From Helicobacteraceae bacterium (lineage in GTDB: Bacteria; Campylobacterota; Campylobacteria; Campylobacterales; Sulfurimonadaceae): a DNA stretch of 8,008 nt. Below the pieces are notes generated by a model that searched no databases, was not told the DNA's origin, and saw only the letters and a list, made by a program, of their open reading frames with translations. This document shows positions 1 to 6,538 of the stretch, one piece after another. How positions within the stretch are numbered: position 1 is the first letter of the stretch; every line of letters begins with the position of its first letter. The position numbers and the translations under genes were made by a program. The stretch covers positions 1 to 8,008 of the forward strand of contig JALWKG010000024.1 of NCBI GenBank assembly GCA_027081565.1, given 5' to 3'.

Positions 1-16
1 TCATATAACTCTTTAT

Positions 17-185
17 TCAACGAACATATTATCCTTTTAATACTATATATCCATATTAAATCACATAAAAAGTGTTCATTTATTTTTAGATATATGTCAC
101 ATTGCCATATGTTTACACTTTTTTCAGGTTTGGAGGCAATCTGTATATGTTCGTTTAATACTTTTTTAGGCGTTAAATGAACACA
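17..185. repeat. Four-copy TGTTCRTTKA motif cluster with interlocking inverted repeats
   Basis: A 12-base motif occurs four times: minus at 17-28 (TATGTTCGTTGA), plus at 71-82 (AGTGTTCATTTA), plus at 146-157 (TATGTTCGTTTA) and minus at 174-185 (TGTGTTCATTTA). Because orientations are mixed, several copies pair with each other: 19-29 with 145-155 (11 of 11), 72-82 with 174-184 (11 of 11), and 148-158 with 173-183 (10 of 11, the odd pair being G-U in a plus-strand RNA, with a 14-base loop). A further arm pair, 67-75 with 115-123 (AAAAAGTGT/ACACTTTTT), nests inside the first. A degenerate fifth copy may lie at 191-200. AT-rich sequence produces chance repeats, but four copies sharing the GC-containing TGTTC core are less expected. 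The function is unknown; regulator sites, a structured leader or a mobile-element remnant are all possible. Confidence 0.5.
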
Positions 186-214
186 TTTGATGTTGATTTG
201 TCGAATAACCCGTT

Positions 215-235
215 AAAAGCACAAAGTGTGTTTTT
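215..235. terminator. Weak terminator-like hairpin with A-tract and T-tract
   Basis: The stretch reads AAAAGCAC, a three-base AAA loop, then GTGTGTTTTT. CAC pairs with GTG, a G-U pair follows, and with one bulged G the A-tract pairs with the T-tract. It could act weakly in either direction, for example ending transcripts of the minus-strand transporter gene. The stem has few G-C pairs, so this is a low-confidence call. No better terminator is visible downstream of that gene within the window. Confidence 0.22.
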
Positions 236-255
236 AATTTTATGAGGAGGGTGTT

Positions 256-327
256 ATGCAAGTGAAGAAAAAATTGCTAAATCTATACTTTTACAGTCAA
301 GTTATAAACTCCGCTGTGAACGGTTAA
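256..327 (+). CDS. Possible 23-codon small ORF or truncated gene start
   Basis: An ATG at 256 is preceded by GAGGAGGG (244-251), an essentially perfect Shine-Dalgarno five bases away, among the strongest ribosome sites in the window. The frame encodes 23 residues beginning MQVKKKLLNLYFYSQ, basic at the N-terminus and then moderately hydrophobic, and stops with TAA at 325-327. The last 26 bases overlap the 3' end of the convergent transporter gene. I recognise no family. It may be a leader or small membrane peptide, or the surviving 5' end of a gene whose remainder was lost when the neighbouring transporter came to lie here. A chance GGAGG before an ATG cannot be excluded. Confidence 0.25.
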   Translation: MQVKKKLLNLYFYSQVINSAVNG

Positions 328-1168
328 TGAGGTAAAGTCCTAAGATAGTGATGCCTCCTCCGATGAGGATGTGAGTCTCTACATGTTCTCCAAGTAGGAT
401 GAAACTGGTGAGCAGGGCGAAGAGGGGGACTAGGAACATAAAAGAACTTGCTTGTGCTGAGCCCAGCTTCCCTGAGGCTATAAAGAAGATGGTAGTGGCG
501 ATGGTTTGGCCGAAGATGGCGAGGTAGAGCAGGCCTGCCCAAAACTTTGGTCCCTGAGTGGTTACGGCTAAGATGTCGTGGGGCAGGGCGATGAAAAAGA
601 AGATTACTGTTGCCACGATAGCGATGTAGAAGCTGTAGTGTATGGGGTGGACGACGGCATGGGAGCGTTGAGAGATGAGGGTCAGGATGGCCCAGACTAA
701 GGCGCAGAGAAAAAAGTAGAACTCTGCACCGTTGAAGTGCAGGTTTGAGACCTTTAACATGACCATGCCCCCTACAAAACCGATGATCAGTCCTATGATC
801 TGCATCTTGGGTGGATGTTTTCTAAAGACCAGAGAGACCAGTATAAAAGTCAGGATGGGTGAAAGGGTGGTGATGATGACACCGCCGCTGCCTGCAAATC
901 CTTTTTGTACACCTAAAAAGGCGAAGATCATAAAGAGGACGTTCAAGATGGCACTTGGCAGGACATAGTAGAGGGTCTTGAGGTTGAGGCGCAGAGGCTT
1001 CTTGAAAAAGTAGAGTATGGGTAAAAAGGCGAAGATCATAAGAAAAAAACGCCAGAACGAGACCACCTCTACCGGCAGCTCGTAGGTCAAGACCTTCAGT
1101 GCAGGCCAACCTGCACCCCAGAGAAACATGGCAAAGATAAGAAGATAGGTAAAATAGTTTGAAGGCAA
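302..1168 (-). CDS. EamA/DMT-superfamily transporter (RhaT/YdcZ-like permease)
   Basis: This is a predicted inner-membrane permease of 288 residues, the usual length for the ten-helix drug/metabolite transporter fold made of two EamA repeats. Hydrophobic segments fall at about 5-25, 34-54, 64-84, 93-115, 121-139, 148-166, 175-195, 209-229, 239-259 and 265-282. The first repeat starts with FLWGAGWPALK, typical of EamA proteins, and the second ends with the characteristic FLVPLFALLTSFILLGE (243-261). The start chosen is TTG at 1166-1168, with AAAGAG about six bases upstream. The first in-frame ATG (1127-1129) would cut into helix 1. The substrate cannot be read from sequence; family members export amino acids, nucleosides or other metabolites. 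The gene lies 80 bases downstream of a same-strand hypothetical gene and points away from the peptidoglycan-salvage cluster, so a shared role is not implied. Confidence 0.9.
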   Translation of the reverse strand: MPSNYFTYLLIFAMFLWGAGWPALKVLTYELPVEVVSFWRFFLMIFAFLPILYFFKKPLRLNLKTLYYVLPSAILNVLFMIFAFLGVQKGFAGSGGVIITTLSPILTFILVSLVFRKHPPKMQIIGLIIGFVGGMVMLKVSNLHFNGAEFYFFLCALVWAILTLISQRSHAVVHPIHYSFYIAIVATVIFFFIALPHDILAVTTQGPKFWAGLLYLAIFGQTIATTIFFIASGKLGSAQASSFMFLVPLFALLTSFILLGEHVETHILIGGGITILGLYLINRSQRSL

Positions 1169-1203
1169 TGTTGGCTCTTTTGAGGGTATAGACTATAGTT
1201 GTG

Positions 1204-1209
1204 ATTATA
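1204..1209 (-). promoter_or_regulatory. Candidate -10 box for the EamA transporter gene
   Basis: Read on the minus strand, the gap between the two minus-strand genes contains GCTATAAT, a perfect TATAAT matching the gnTAnaAT form of Campylobacterota vegetative promoters. It would place a start site about 28 bases before the TTG codon. No convincing -35 hexamer is seen at the usual distance. The transporter could therefore be transcribed independently of the upstream hypothetical gene. Confidence 0.4.
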
Positions 1210-1248
1210 GCCAATTGTCAGAGTATTAAGATGAAGCACAACTAAGGA

Positions 1249-1599
1249 CTAACTCGCTTCGTGATAGGTAAACTCTTCAGAGATCTTGATCTCGCTGCAG
1301 GGCTTGATGATACCGTACAGTGCCAACTCCCTGCCACTGATGTGCTTGACGGCAACACCCTCGTGGTTGAGGAAGATGAACATCTCATGCTGATGTTCGC
1401 ACTTCTTGATGAACTTGGAAAAGATGACATACTTGGCATCTTTTAGCACACTGAAACGTTCCAGAATGCTTTGGAACTTCTCAGCCTCCGTGTTGACTTC
1501 TCTGATCTCCAGACAGTCATCTTGTATAGATTGCAGTAATACAGCAGGAAGTTTTGGCACCACTTCATGGAGGTTAAGGTACTTGGATATCTCTTGCAT
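1249..1599 (-). CDS. Hypothetical protein, 116 aa, small soluble
   Basis: I do not recognise this protein. It has 116 residues, no signal peptide and no membrane segment. The N-terminal half is Leu/Glu-rich and probably helical (roughly 1-55). It is followed by strand-like segments around 56-61 (KYVIF), 73-77 (MFIFL) and 81-87, which suggests a compact alpha/beta fold. Cysteines at 29, 67 and 101 and several histidines (11, 69, 71, 79, 86) are scattered and form no clear metal motif. The start is well supported: ATG at 1597-1599 follows AAGGAG by seven bases, a strong ribosome site. It is transcribed divergently from namZ across a 144-base gap and may share regulation with that cluster, but nothing in the sequence identifies it as a DNA-binding regulator. 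The coding case is good from the ribosome site and plausible composition. Confidence 0.75.
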   Translation of the reverse strand: MQEISKYLNLHEVVPKLPAVLLQSIQDDCLEIREVNTEAEKFQSILERFSVLKDAKYVIFSKFIKKCEHQHEMFIFLNHEGVAVKHISGRELALYGIIKPCSEIKISEEFTYHEAS

Positions 1600-1631
1600 A
1601 ACATACTCCTTTTTGTCACGTGTAATAAACT

Positions 1632-1637
1632 AGTATA
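1632..1637 (-). promoter_or_regulatory. Candidate -10 box for the 116-aa hypothetical gene
   Basis: On the minus strand the sequence reads TTTTATACTAG, containing TATACT. It would start transcription roughly 25 bases before the AAGGAG ribosome site and ATG. No good -35 hexamer is apparent. It lies between TGTCAC (1614-1619) and GTGACA (1647-1652), a six-base inverted pair too short to call an operator. Confidence 0.3.
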
Positions 1638-1709
1638 AAACGTATGGTGACAGAGGCAGTTAAGTGTTGAAGATTAATATAAATGTTTTAGCTTCTAAGA
1701 TTAAAACCC

Positions 1710-1715
1710 TATAAT
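1710..1715 (+). promoter_or_regulatory. Candidate -10 box for the namZ-led operon
   Basis: CCCTATAATTAG contains a perfect TATAAT ending 28 bases before the namZ ATG, so transcription would begin near 1722 with a leader of about 22 bases. Only a poor T-rich -35 (around 1686-1691) is present, as is common in Campylobacterota. The namZ ribosome site is weak (AGAG at 1735-1738), so initiation on namZ may be modest compared with amgK downstream. Confidence 0.45.
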
Positions 1716-1743
1716 TAGCAGTAATTTATTATACAGAGCTTTT

Positions 1744-2898
1744 ATGAAAACAGTTTTTTTGACCGTATTACTTTTGACATCACTTTTTGCCTCTGAAGTG
1801 AGAGTAGGTGCCCAAGCTATCGAACAGTACTTACCACTGCTTAATGAGAAAAATGTGGCGGTTGTGGTCAACCAATCTTCGATGGTTGATCAAAGACATT
1901 TAGTTGACCTTTTGTTAGATGAACATATCAGACTCAAACGTATCTTTGCACCGGAACACGGCTTTAGAGGTCAGGCTGATGCTGGTGAAAAAGTGAAAGA
2001 TGGGGTGGATGTCAAGACAAGTCTGCCTATTGTATCTTTGTACGGAAAACACAAAAAACCAACCAGAGAAGAGCTAAAAGACATTGATGTTATTGTTTTT
2101 GATATTCAGGATGTGGGTGTACGTTTCTACACCTACCTATCAACATTACACTACATCTTGGAAGCGGCAGCAGAGAATGATGTTCAGGTAATAGTGTTAG
2201 ACCGTCCAAATCCTAATGCCAGCCGTATAGATGGCCCTGTGTTACAAAGCAGTCAGCGCTCTTTTGTAGGACTGCATCCTGTGCCTATCCTTTATGGAAT
2301 GACCATTGGTGAGTACGCCTTGATGATTAACGCAGAAGGGTGGCTAAAGGGGAGTGTTAAGGCTGACTTGCATGTTGCGAAACTACAAAACTATACCCAC
2401 GACACCTTCTATCATCTCCCTCTCAAACCTTCACCAAACCTGCCTAATGATCTCTCTATCGCACTTTACCCTTCATTAGCGCTGTTTGAAGGAACAGAGA
2501 TCTCTGTGGGTCGTGGTACAGACAAACAGTTCCAACTTTATGGCGCGCCACTTTACACTAAAAAAACATTCTCGTTTATCCCTGTTCCCAAGCCTGGTGC
2601 CAAGTACCCTAAACACCAAGGCCAAGCGTGTTATGGTGTTGACCTAAGCGAGCTTGATGCCAAAAAGGTACATAGCAATACAGAGATGTCATTAACGTAC
2701 CTCTTAGATGCTTATAAAAACTATGGTGACAAAAAAAAGTTCTTTTTGAAAAACAGATTCTTTGAACGTTTGGCAGGCAACACGCTGCTTCGAGAGCAGG
2801 TTGTTTCTGGGAAAAGCGCACAAGAGATCAGAGCGAGTTGGCAAAAAGATCTTGATGTATTTAAACAGATGAGAAAGAAGTACCTGCTCTACCCATAA
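1744..2898 (+). CDS. namZ: NamZ-type exo-beta-N-acetylmuramidase (DUF1343), exported
   Basis: DUF1343 proteins characterised in Bacillus subtilis and Tannerella forsythia cleave MurNAc from the non-reducing end of peptidoglycan fragments. This 384-residue protein starts with a clear signal peptide (MKTVFLTVLLLTSLFA, cleavage about residue 16), so it should act in the periplasm. Family motifs appear in order: APEHGFRG (69-76), DIQDVGVRFYTY (120-131), LDRPNP (152-157), PSPNLP (229-234), FEGTEISVGRGT (248-259). The Glu of PEHG (71) is a plausible catalytic residue; that assignment is from family conservation. There is no lipobox Cys. It heads a cluster with a symporter, anmK, amgK and murU, and this context strongly supports muramic-acid release rather than another hydrolase activity. 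The start ATG is the one that keeps the signal peptide intact. The length is close to that of Gram-negative homologues, and nothing looks truncated. Confidence 0.9.
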   Translation: MKTVFLTVLLLTSLFASEVRVGAQAIEQYLPLLNEKNVAVVVNQSSMVDQRHLVDLLLDEHIRLKRIFAPEHGFRGQADAGEKVKDGVDVKTSLPIVSLYGKHKKPTREELKDIDVIVFDIQDVGVRFYTYLSTLHYILEAAAENDVQVIVLDRPNPNASRIDGPVLQSSQRSFVGLHPVPILYGMTIGEYALMINAEGWLKGSVKADLHVAKLQNYTHDTFYHLPLKPSPNLPNDLSIALYPSLALFEGTEISVGRGTDKQFQLYGAPLYTKKTFSFIPVPKPGAKYPKHQGQACYGVDLSELDAKKVHSNTEMSLTYLLDAYKNYGDKKKFFLKNRFFERLAGNTLLREQVVSGKSAQEIRASWQKDLDVFKQMRKKYLLYP

Positions 2899-2925
2899 AG
2901 TGGACTCAATACATAAGACTGTTGC

Positions 2926-2933
2926 GATAAAAT
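2926..2933 (+). promoter_or_regulatory. Candidate internal promoter (-10) before the symporter gene
   Basis: The 61-base gap between namZ and the symporter gene contains GATAAAAT, matching the gnTAnaAT vegetative -10 consensus of Campylobacterota exactly. A start site near 2940 would give a leader of about 20 bases ahead of the AGGGAG ribosome site. There is no clear -35. If real, the symporter-anmK-amgK-murU unit could be made without namZ. No terminator is seen in the gap, so readthrough from namZ is equally likely. Confidence 0.35.
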
Positions 2934-2959
2934 AAACGAATAGAAAATTAGGGAGCACA

Positions 2960-4495
2960 ATGGAGTCAAGTTTTGCCACCATAGACTGGATCGTCTTTGG
3001 CTTGTATTTTGCTGTTCTTTTAGTAAGCTCTGTTTTGTTGAGTCAGACGAAGATAGAAAACTCACGAGACTACTTTGTAGGTGGCAATGCTGTACCGATG
3101 TGGGCAGTGGCCATCTCAGTTTTGGCGACGACACAGTCAGCAGCGACCTTTTTGGGTGGGCCGGAGTACGCTTATAAACATGACCTGACCTTTTTGGGGT
3201 TTTACCTCTCAGCATTTTTAGGTGTCCTCTTTGTGGCTAAAGTCCTGATCCCCCGATTTTACGCCATTAATGCTGTCACGGTGTATGAACTCTTAGAGAC
3301 ACGCTATGGAGTCTCTGCCAAAAAAAATGCGGGCATTATGTTTCTGGTGGGACGACTGTTTGCAAGTGGGGCACGTCTTTACATCGGGGCCTTGGCTATC
3401 TCTATGATCTTGTTTATGGACATCGCTGCCTCTCATGTAGCTTTGGCAATCGTTATTTTAGTTGTGGGTGCTTTGGCCTATACCTATTTTGGTGGCGTAA
3501 AGTCGGTGATCTACTCGGACATCATTCAGGCCGTGACCTATATCTCAGCCGCTCTGGTAGTACTCTTTTACCTTTACAGCTCGCTCAATACGGACTTTTC
3601 AACGATCATCGCTACACTCTATGATGATAACAAACTCAAAGTGTTCAACTTTAGCTGGGACTTCTCATCTGCCAACAACTTCAACGTCTGGGGACTTCTG
3701 AGTGGATGGTTCCTGCTCAACATCGCAGCTTACGGACTCGACCAGGACATGACCCAGCGGGTACTTTCCTGTAAAGACAAAAAAGAGGGAGAACGCGCTA
3801 TTGTCATCTCTGTTTTGATGACCATACCTGTTGTGATGATCTTTCTTTTTATAGGTCTGTTGCTTTATCTTTTTTACAACCATCCGGAGTTTTCCAGCAT
3901 CACTGGCGGGGTCGAGCAGCAGTTTGCCGGTGAAAAGATCACTATCTTGATGTACTACATCTTGCATGAGATGCCTGAAGGACTGCGCGGTCTGGTGACG
4001 GTGGGTGCCATCGCTGCAGCGCTTTCGAGTACCAACTCTGTGTTAGGTGCGATGAGCTCTGTGGCCATAGAAGATCTTTATAAGCCATGGAAAGAAGCAC
4101 GCAGCAGCGTCAGTGCCTACCATTTTGTAAAGGCGGCGCGTGTTGGCGTGTTGGTCTTTGCAGCTTTGTTGGCTGTCATGGCGATGGTCAGTTATTACTG
4201 GCAGCGTTACAGTGAGGTCTCTCTGCTCAGTTTTGCTCTAGGTGTGATGGCTTTTGCCTATTCGGGCCTTTTAGGGGTCTATTTTTCGGCTATATTTACA
4301 AAACGCGGCAGTGAAAAAACAGTACTGTATGCGCTGATAGGCGGTTTTGTGACTGTACTGTTTTTACAGCCCTATATTTTAGGATCGATGTTAGATTATA
4401 ACCTTGGTTTTGCTTGGCAGATCGTTATAGGGACCGTTGTCTCTTTTATGATCATGCAGCTGGGTGCAACTGCTAAAAAAGAAGAGAGATCATGA
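2960..4495 (+). CDS. Sodium:solute symporter (SSS family), likely MurNAc importer
   Basis: This 511-residue inner-membrane protein has about thirteen hydrophobic segments, as expected of the SSS/LeuT-fold family. Diagnostic features: DYFVGG with a following Trp (37-48) and SVLATTQSAATFLGGPE (53-69) in the first helices; GGVKSVIYSDIIQ (178-190), the family signature; DQDMTQRVLS (261-270); and AAALSSTNSVLGAMSSVAIEDLY (352-374), whose Ser/Thr residues correspond to the sodium-2 site helix. Substrate specificity cannot be read from motifs. It sits between a periplasmic MurNAc-releasing enzyme and cytoplasmic MurNAc/anhydro-MurNAc kinases, so MurNAc, anhydro-MurNAc or a small muropeptide is the best inference. 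The T. forsythia MurNAc transporter MurT is, to my knowledge, also an SSS protein. The ATG has AGGGAG (2949-2954) five bases upstream. The TGA overlaps the anmK ATG by four bases, suggesting coupled translation. Confidence 0.9.
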   Translation: MESSFATIDWIVFGLYFAVLLVSSVLLSQTKIENSRDYFVGGNAVPMWAVAISVLATTQSAATFLGGPEYAYKHDLTFLGFYLSAFLGVLFVAKVLIPRFYAINAVTVYELLETRYGVSAKKNAGIMFLVGRLFASGARLYIGALAISMILFMDIAASHVALAIVILVVGALAYTYFGGVKSVIYSDIIQAVTYISAALVVLFYLYSSLNTDFSTIIATLYDDNKLKVFNFSWDFSSANNFNVWGLLSGWFLLNIAAYGLDQDMTQRVLSCKDKKEGERAIVISVLMTIPVVMIFLFIGLLLYLFYNHPEFSSITGGVEQQFAGEKITILMYYILHEMPEGLRGLVTVGAIAAALSSTNSVLGAMSSVAIEDLYKPWKEARSSVSAYHFVKAARVGVLVFAALLAVMAMVSYYWQRYSEVSLLSFALGVMAFAYSGLLGVYFSAIFTKRGSEKTVLYALIGGFVTVLFLQPYILGSMLDYNLGFAWQIVIGTVVSFMIMQLGATAKKEERS

Positions 4496-5607
4496 ACAAA
4501 AAACCTATGTTGAGACTGACAGAACGTTATATCGGGATTATGTCGGGTACAAGTATGGATAGTGTGGATGTGGCGCTCTGCACCATTGATACCAATCGTT
4601 GTAAGTTGGTAGCAGCCTTGGACTATCCCTTCGATTCGCAACTTAAAGAAGAGATCCTTTTGATGATCAACGGTGAGACGACCTTGAAGCAGGTTGGTAC
4701 GTTAAACCAACGTCTGGGACAGCTCTTTAGTGATGCAGTCAATGCTCTTTTAGAACAAGAAAATATGAAACCCGGGAGTGTGAAGGCCATAGGCTCTCAT
4801 GGCCAGACGCTGTGGCACAACCCTGAAGGAGAACACCCTTTCTCTCTACAGTTAGGTGATGCAAGCCTGATCGCGGCTGAGACCGGTATCGATGTGGTCA
4901 GTGACTTCAGAAGTAAAGAGATCGCACTTGGCGGTCAGGGTGCTCCTTTTGCGCCTGTCTTTCATCAATTTCTTTTTGGTGGTGAAAAGGGACGTACGGG
5001 TGTCCTTAACATTGGCGGCATGGCAAACCTTTCGGTTTTGGGTGAAGAGCTGATCGGTTTTGACACAGGCCCCGGTAATGCTTTGATGGACTTATGGGTC
5101 CATAAACATCAAGAAGTTGCCTTTGACAAAGACGGAACCTGGGCAAAAGCCGGAAAAGTTGACCAAGCCTTGCTTGATGAACTTTTGGCAGAACCATACT
5201 TTCAAAAAAAGGCCCCTAAAAGTACTGGACGAGAGCTTTTTAACATCTTATGGTTGGGAAAAATACTGCGCAGTCATAGAGCCGTCTCCTCTGAAAATGT
5301 ACAGGCAACACTGTTGGCTCTAACGGTAGTCTCTATTGTTCGTGAGGTAAAGCGTTATGGTATAGAGACACTTCTGGTTTGTGGTGGAGGTGTGCATAAC
5401 AGCTACCTGATGCAGCAGCTTCAAAATGCAGACAGCAGTGTATCGGTGAAAAGTACGGATGCACTGGGTGTAAGCAGTGAGCAGATGGAGGCGATGATCT
5501 TTGCGTGGTTGGCATATAAACGTGTCCATAGAGAAGAGGTCGCACTCAGCAGTGTGACCGGGGCGAGACGTAATGGTATTTTAGGAGGTATTTATGCAAG
5601 AGATTAG
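4492..5607 (+). CDS. anmK: Anhydro-N-acetylmuramic acid kinase
   Basis: AnmK opens the 1,6-anhydro ring of anhydro-MurNAc and phosphorylates it with ATP in the cytoplasm, giving MurNAc-6-phosphate. The 371 residues match the usual length (about 370). Motifs of the ASKHA-type kinase are all present: the phosphate-binding GIMSGTSMDSVDVAL (15-29), GSHGQTLWHNP (101-111), GDASLIAAETGIDVVSDFR (122-140), NIGGMANLS (173-181), GFDTGPGNALMD (189-200) with the catalytic Asp at about 191, and the nucleotide-binding LLVCGGGVHNSYL (294-306). The ATG overlaps the symporter stop as ATGA, with GAGAG just upstream. A later ATG at 4507 has no ribosome site. The 3' end overlaps amgK by 14 bases. Its product needs either a MurNAc-6-phosphate phosphatase (MupP type) or the etherase MurQ; neither gene is in this window. 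Confidence 0.96.
   Translation: MNKKPMLRLTERYIGIMSGTSMDSVDVALCTIDTNRCKLVAALDYPFDSQLKEEILLMINGETTLKQVGTLNQRLGQLFSDAVNALLEQENMKPGSVKAIGSHGQTLWHNPEGEHPFSLQLGDASLIAAETGIDVVSDFRSKEIALGGQGAPFAPVFHQFLFGGEKGRTGVLNIGGMANLSVLGEELIGFDTGPGNALMDLWVHKHQEVAFDKDGTWAKAGKVDQALLDELLAEPYFQKKAPKSTGRELFNILWLGKILRSHRAVSSENVQATLLALTVVSIVREVKRYGIETLLVCGGGVHNSYLMQQLQNADSSVSVKSTDALGVSSEQMEAMIFAWLAYKRVHREEVALSSVTGARRNGILGGIYARD
5583..5588 (+). promoter_or_regulatory. Perfect Shine-Dalgarno for amgK inside anmK
   Basis: AGGAGG lies five bases before the amgK ATG and within the last codons of anmK, where it encodes part of the Gly-Gly segment of GILGGIYARD. It fixes the amgK start at 5594 and makes strong initiation likely despite the 14-base overlap with anmK. 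Confidence 0.8.
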
Positions 5608-6538
5608 ACGGTGGTTGGATGAGACACCTTTTAAGAGTTTCAGTATGGAGGTCGCTTCAGAAGATGCCAGTTTCAGGCGCTATTTTCGTCTTAAAAAGGG
5701 TGATGAACACTATATTGTGATGGATGCTTCTTTGGAAAAGAGCTCACTGGCGCCTTTTGTAGATGTGACCGAGCGCCTGTTGGCAGTGGGTGTTCACGCC
5801 CCTCGTATCTTGATGGCAAACCTAGAGGCCGGTTTTCTGGTTTTAGAAGATCTGGGCAGTGTACAACTTTTGGACATCTTGCAAGAGAAGAACTACCTGA
5901 ACTTCTACTCACTTGCACTTGAAGAGATCTTAAAGATGCAGCAGGCTGAGGCAGCAGGATTGCCGCTGTATGACAAAGCATTTCTTACCTTTGAGATGGA
6001 GCTGATGCAGACATGGTTTTTAGAACAGTATGTTGCTCTTGATCTTAGCAGTGAAGACCAAGAGCTTGTTAGAGCGTCTTTAAGTATGATAAGTGATGTG
6101 GTCTTGGAACAGCCACAAGGTTACTTTGTGCACAGGGACTTTCACTCTCGAAACATTATGGTGCGAGAAGACGGTGTTTTAGGTGTCATCGACTATCAAG
6201 ATGCCATGCGCGGGAGCATTACCTATGACTTGGTCTCTCTGCTTCGTGATCTCTACATAGAACTTCCAAAACCTTTGGTAGAGCAGTTGGTCTTGGCTTT
6301 TAGAGACATTGTCGCTGCTGATGTGGATGATGCGACCTTTATACGCTGGTTTGACTTTATGGGACTGCAGAGACACATCAAGGTCCTTGGTATCTTTGCA
6401 CGACTCTATCTGCGTGATGGTAAAGATGGCTATCTTAAAGATCTGCCATTAACACTCAAATATACCTTGGAAGTCTCTGCCAAATACCCTGAGACACAGG
6501 CGCTGCATGAACTGCTTATGAGAGTCGAATTGCCATGA
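5594..6538 (+). CDS. amgK: N-acetylmuramate/N-acetylglucosamine anomeric kinase AmgK
   Basis: This is a 314-residue cytoplasmic kinase of the aminoglycoside phosphotransferase (APH) fold. The AmgK branch phosphorylates MurNAc (and GlcNAc) at the anomeric carbon, giving MurNAc-alpha-1-phosphate for MurU. Visible features are the N-terminal lobe with ASFRRYFRL (25-33) and YIVMDAS (40-46), both typical of the AmgK group; the hinge segment FLVLEDLG (81-88); the catalytic loop HRDFHSRN (180-187) with Asp 182 and Asn 187; and the metal-binding VIDYQDA (198-204) with Asp 200. The length fits AmgK (about 330-340) within normal variation. Many APH-fold proteins are misannotated as antibiotic kinases. 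The adjacency to murU, overlapped by four bases (ATGA), and to anmK makes AmgK much more likely. Expression should be efficient thanks to the AGGAGG site inside anmK. Confidence 0.92.
   Translation: MQEIRRWLDETPFKSFSMEVASEDASFRRYFRLKKGDEHYIVMDASLEKSSLAPFVDVTERLLAVGVHAPRILMANLEAGFLVLEDLGSVQLLDILQEKNYLNFYSLALEEILKMQQAEAAGLPLYDKAFLTFEMELMQTWFLEQYVALDLSSEDQELVRASLSMISDVVLEQPQGYFVHRDFHSRNIMVREDGVLGVIDYQDAMRGSITYDLVSLLRDLYIELPKPLVEQLVLAFRDIVAADVDDATFIRWFDFMGLQRHIKVLGIFARLYLRDGKDGYLKDLPLTLKYTLEVSAKYPETQALHELLMRVELP

Larger units (their letters stand above)
1..255. other. AT-rich stretch without a recognisable gene
   Basis: By hand count about 28% of the first 300 bases are G or C, clearly below the genes to the right. 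No start codon on either strand here opens a frame of convincing length or composition. One plus-strand frame (1-180) has no stop until TGA at 178-180, but its translation is rich in Cys, His, Ile and Phe and resembles no family I know. The region could be the regulatory region of a gene to the left, a degraded gene, or a small mobile remnant. The repeat cluster and a weak hairpin within it are listed separately. Confidence 0.6.

Noticed and set aside
15..178. Possible integron attC site (ATTCAAC at 15-21 and GTTAAAT at 172-178 fit the core consensus)
   Set aside because: The two cores do not pair in register with the 19-29/145-155 arms, no inner L-box pair is seen, and there is no integrase or cassette array. 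The seven-base cores are too degenerate to count alone.
1..180. Plus-strand frame open from the window edge to TGA at 178-180 (59 codons)
   Set aside because: Composition is rich in Cys, His, Ile and Phe as expected from random AT-rich DNA, and it matches no family. It could be the end of a gene to the left, but nothing supports that.
822..1214. 130-codon minus-strand frame overlapping the EamA gene
   Set aside because: It lies in another frame of a gene with ten clear membrane segments; its own translation has no recognisable features, so it is a shadow.
1614..1652. TGTCAC/GTGACA inverted pair around the divergent promoter region
   Set aside because: Six-base arms 27 bases apart are expected by chance, and no regulator gene or further copies support an operator.
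5594..6538. Aminoglycoside resistance kinase
   Set aside because: The APH fold is shared, but the ASFRRYFR and VMDAS segments and the murU/anmK neighbours point to AmgK.
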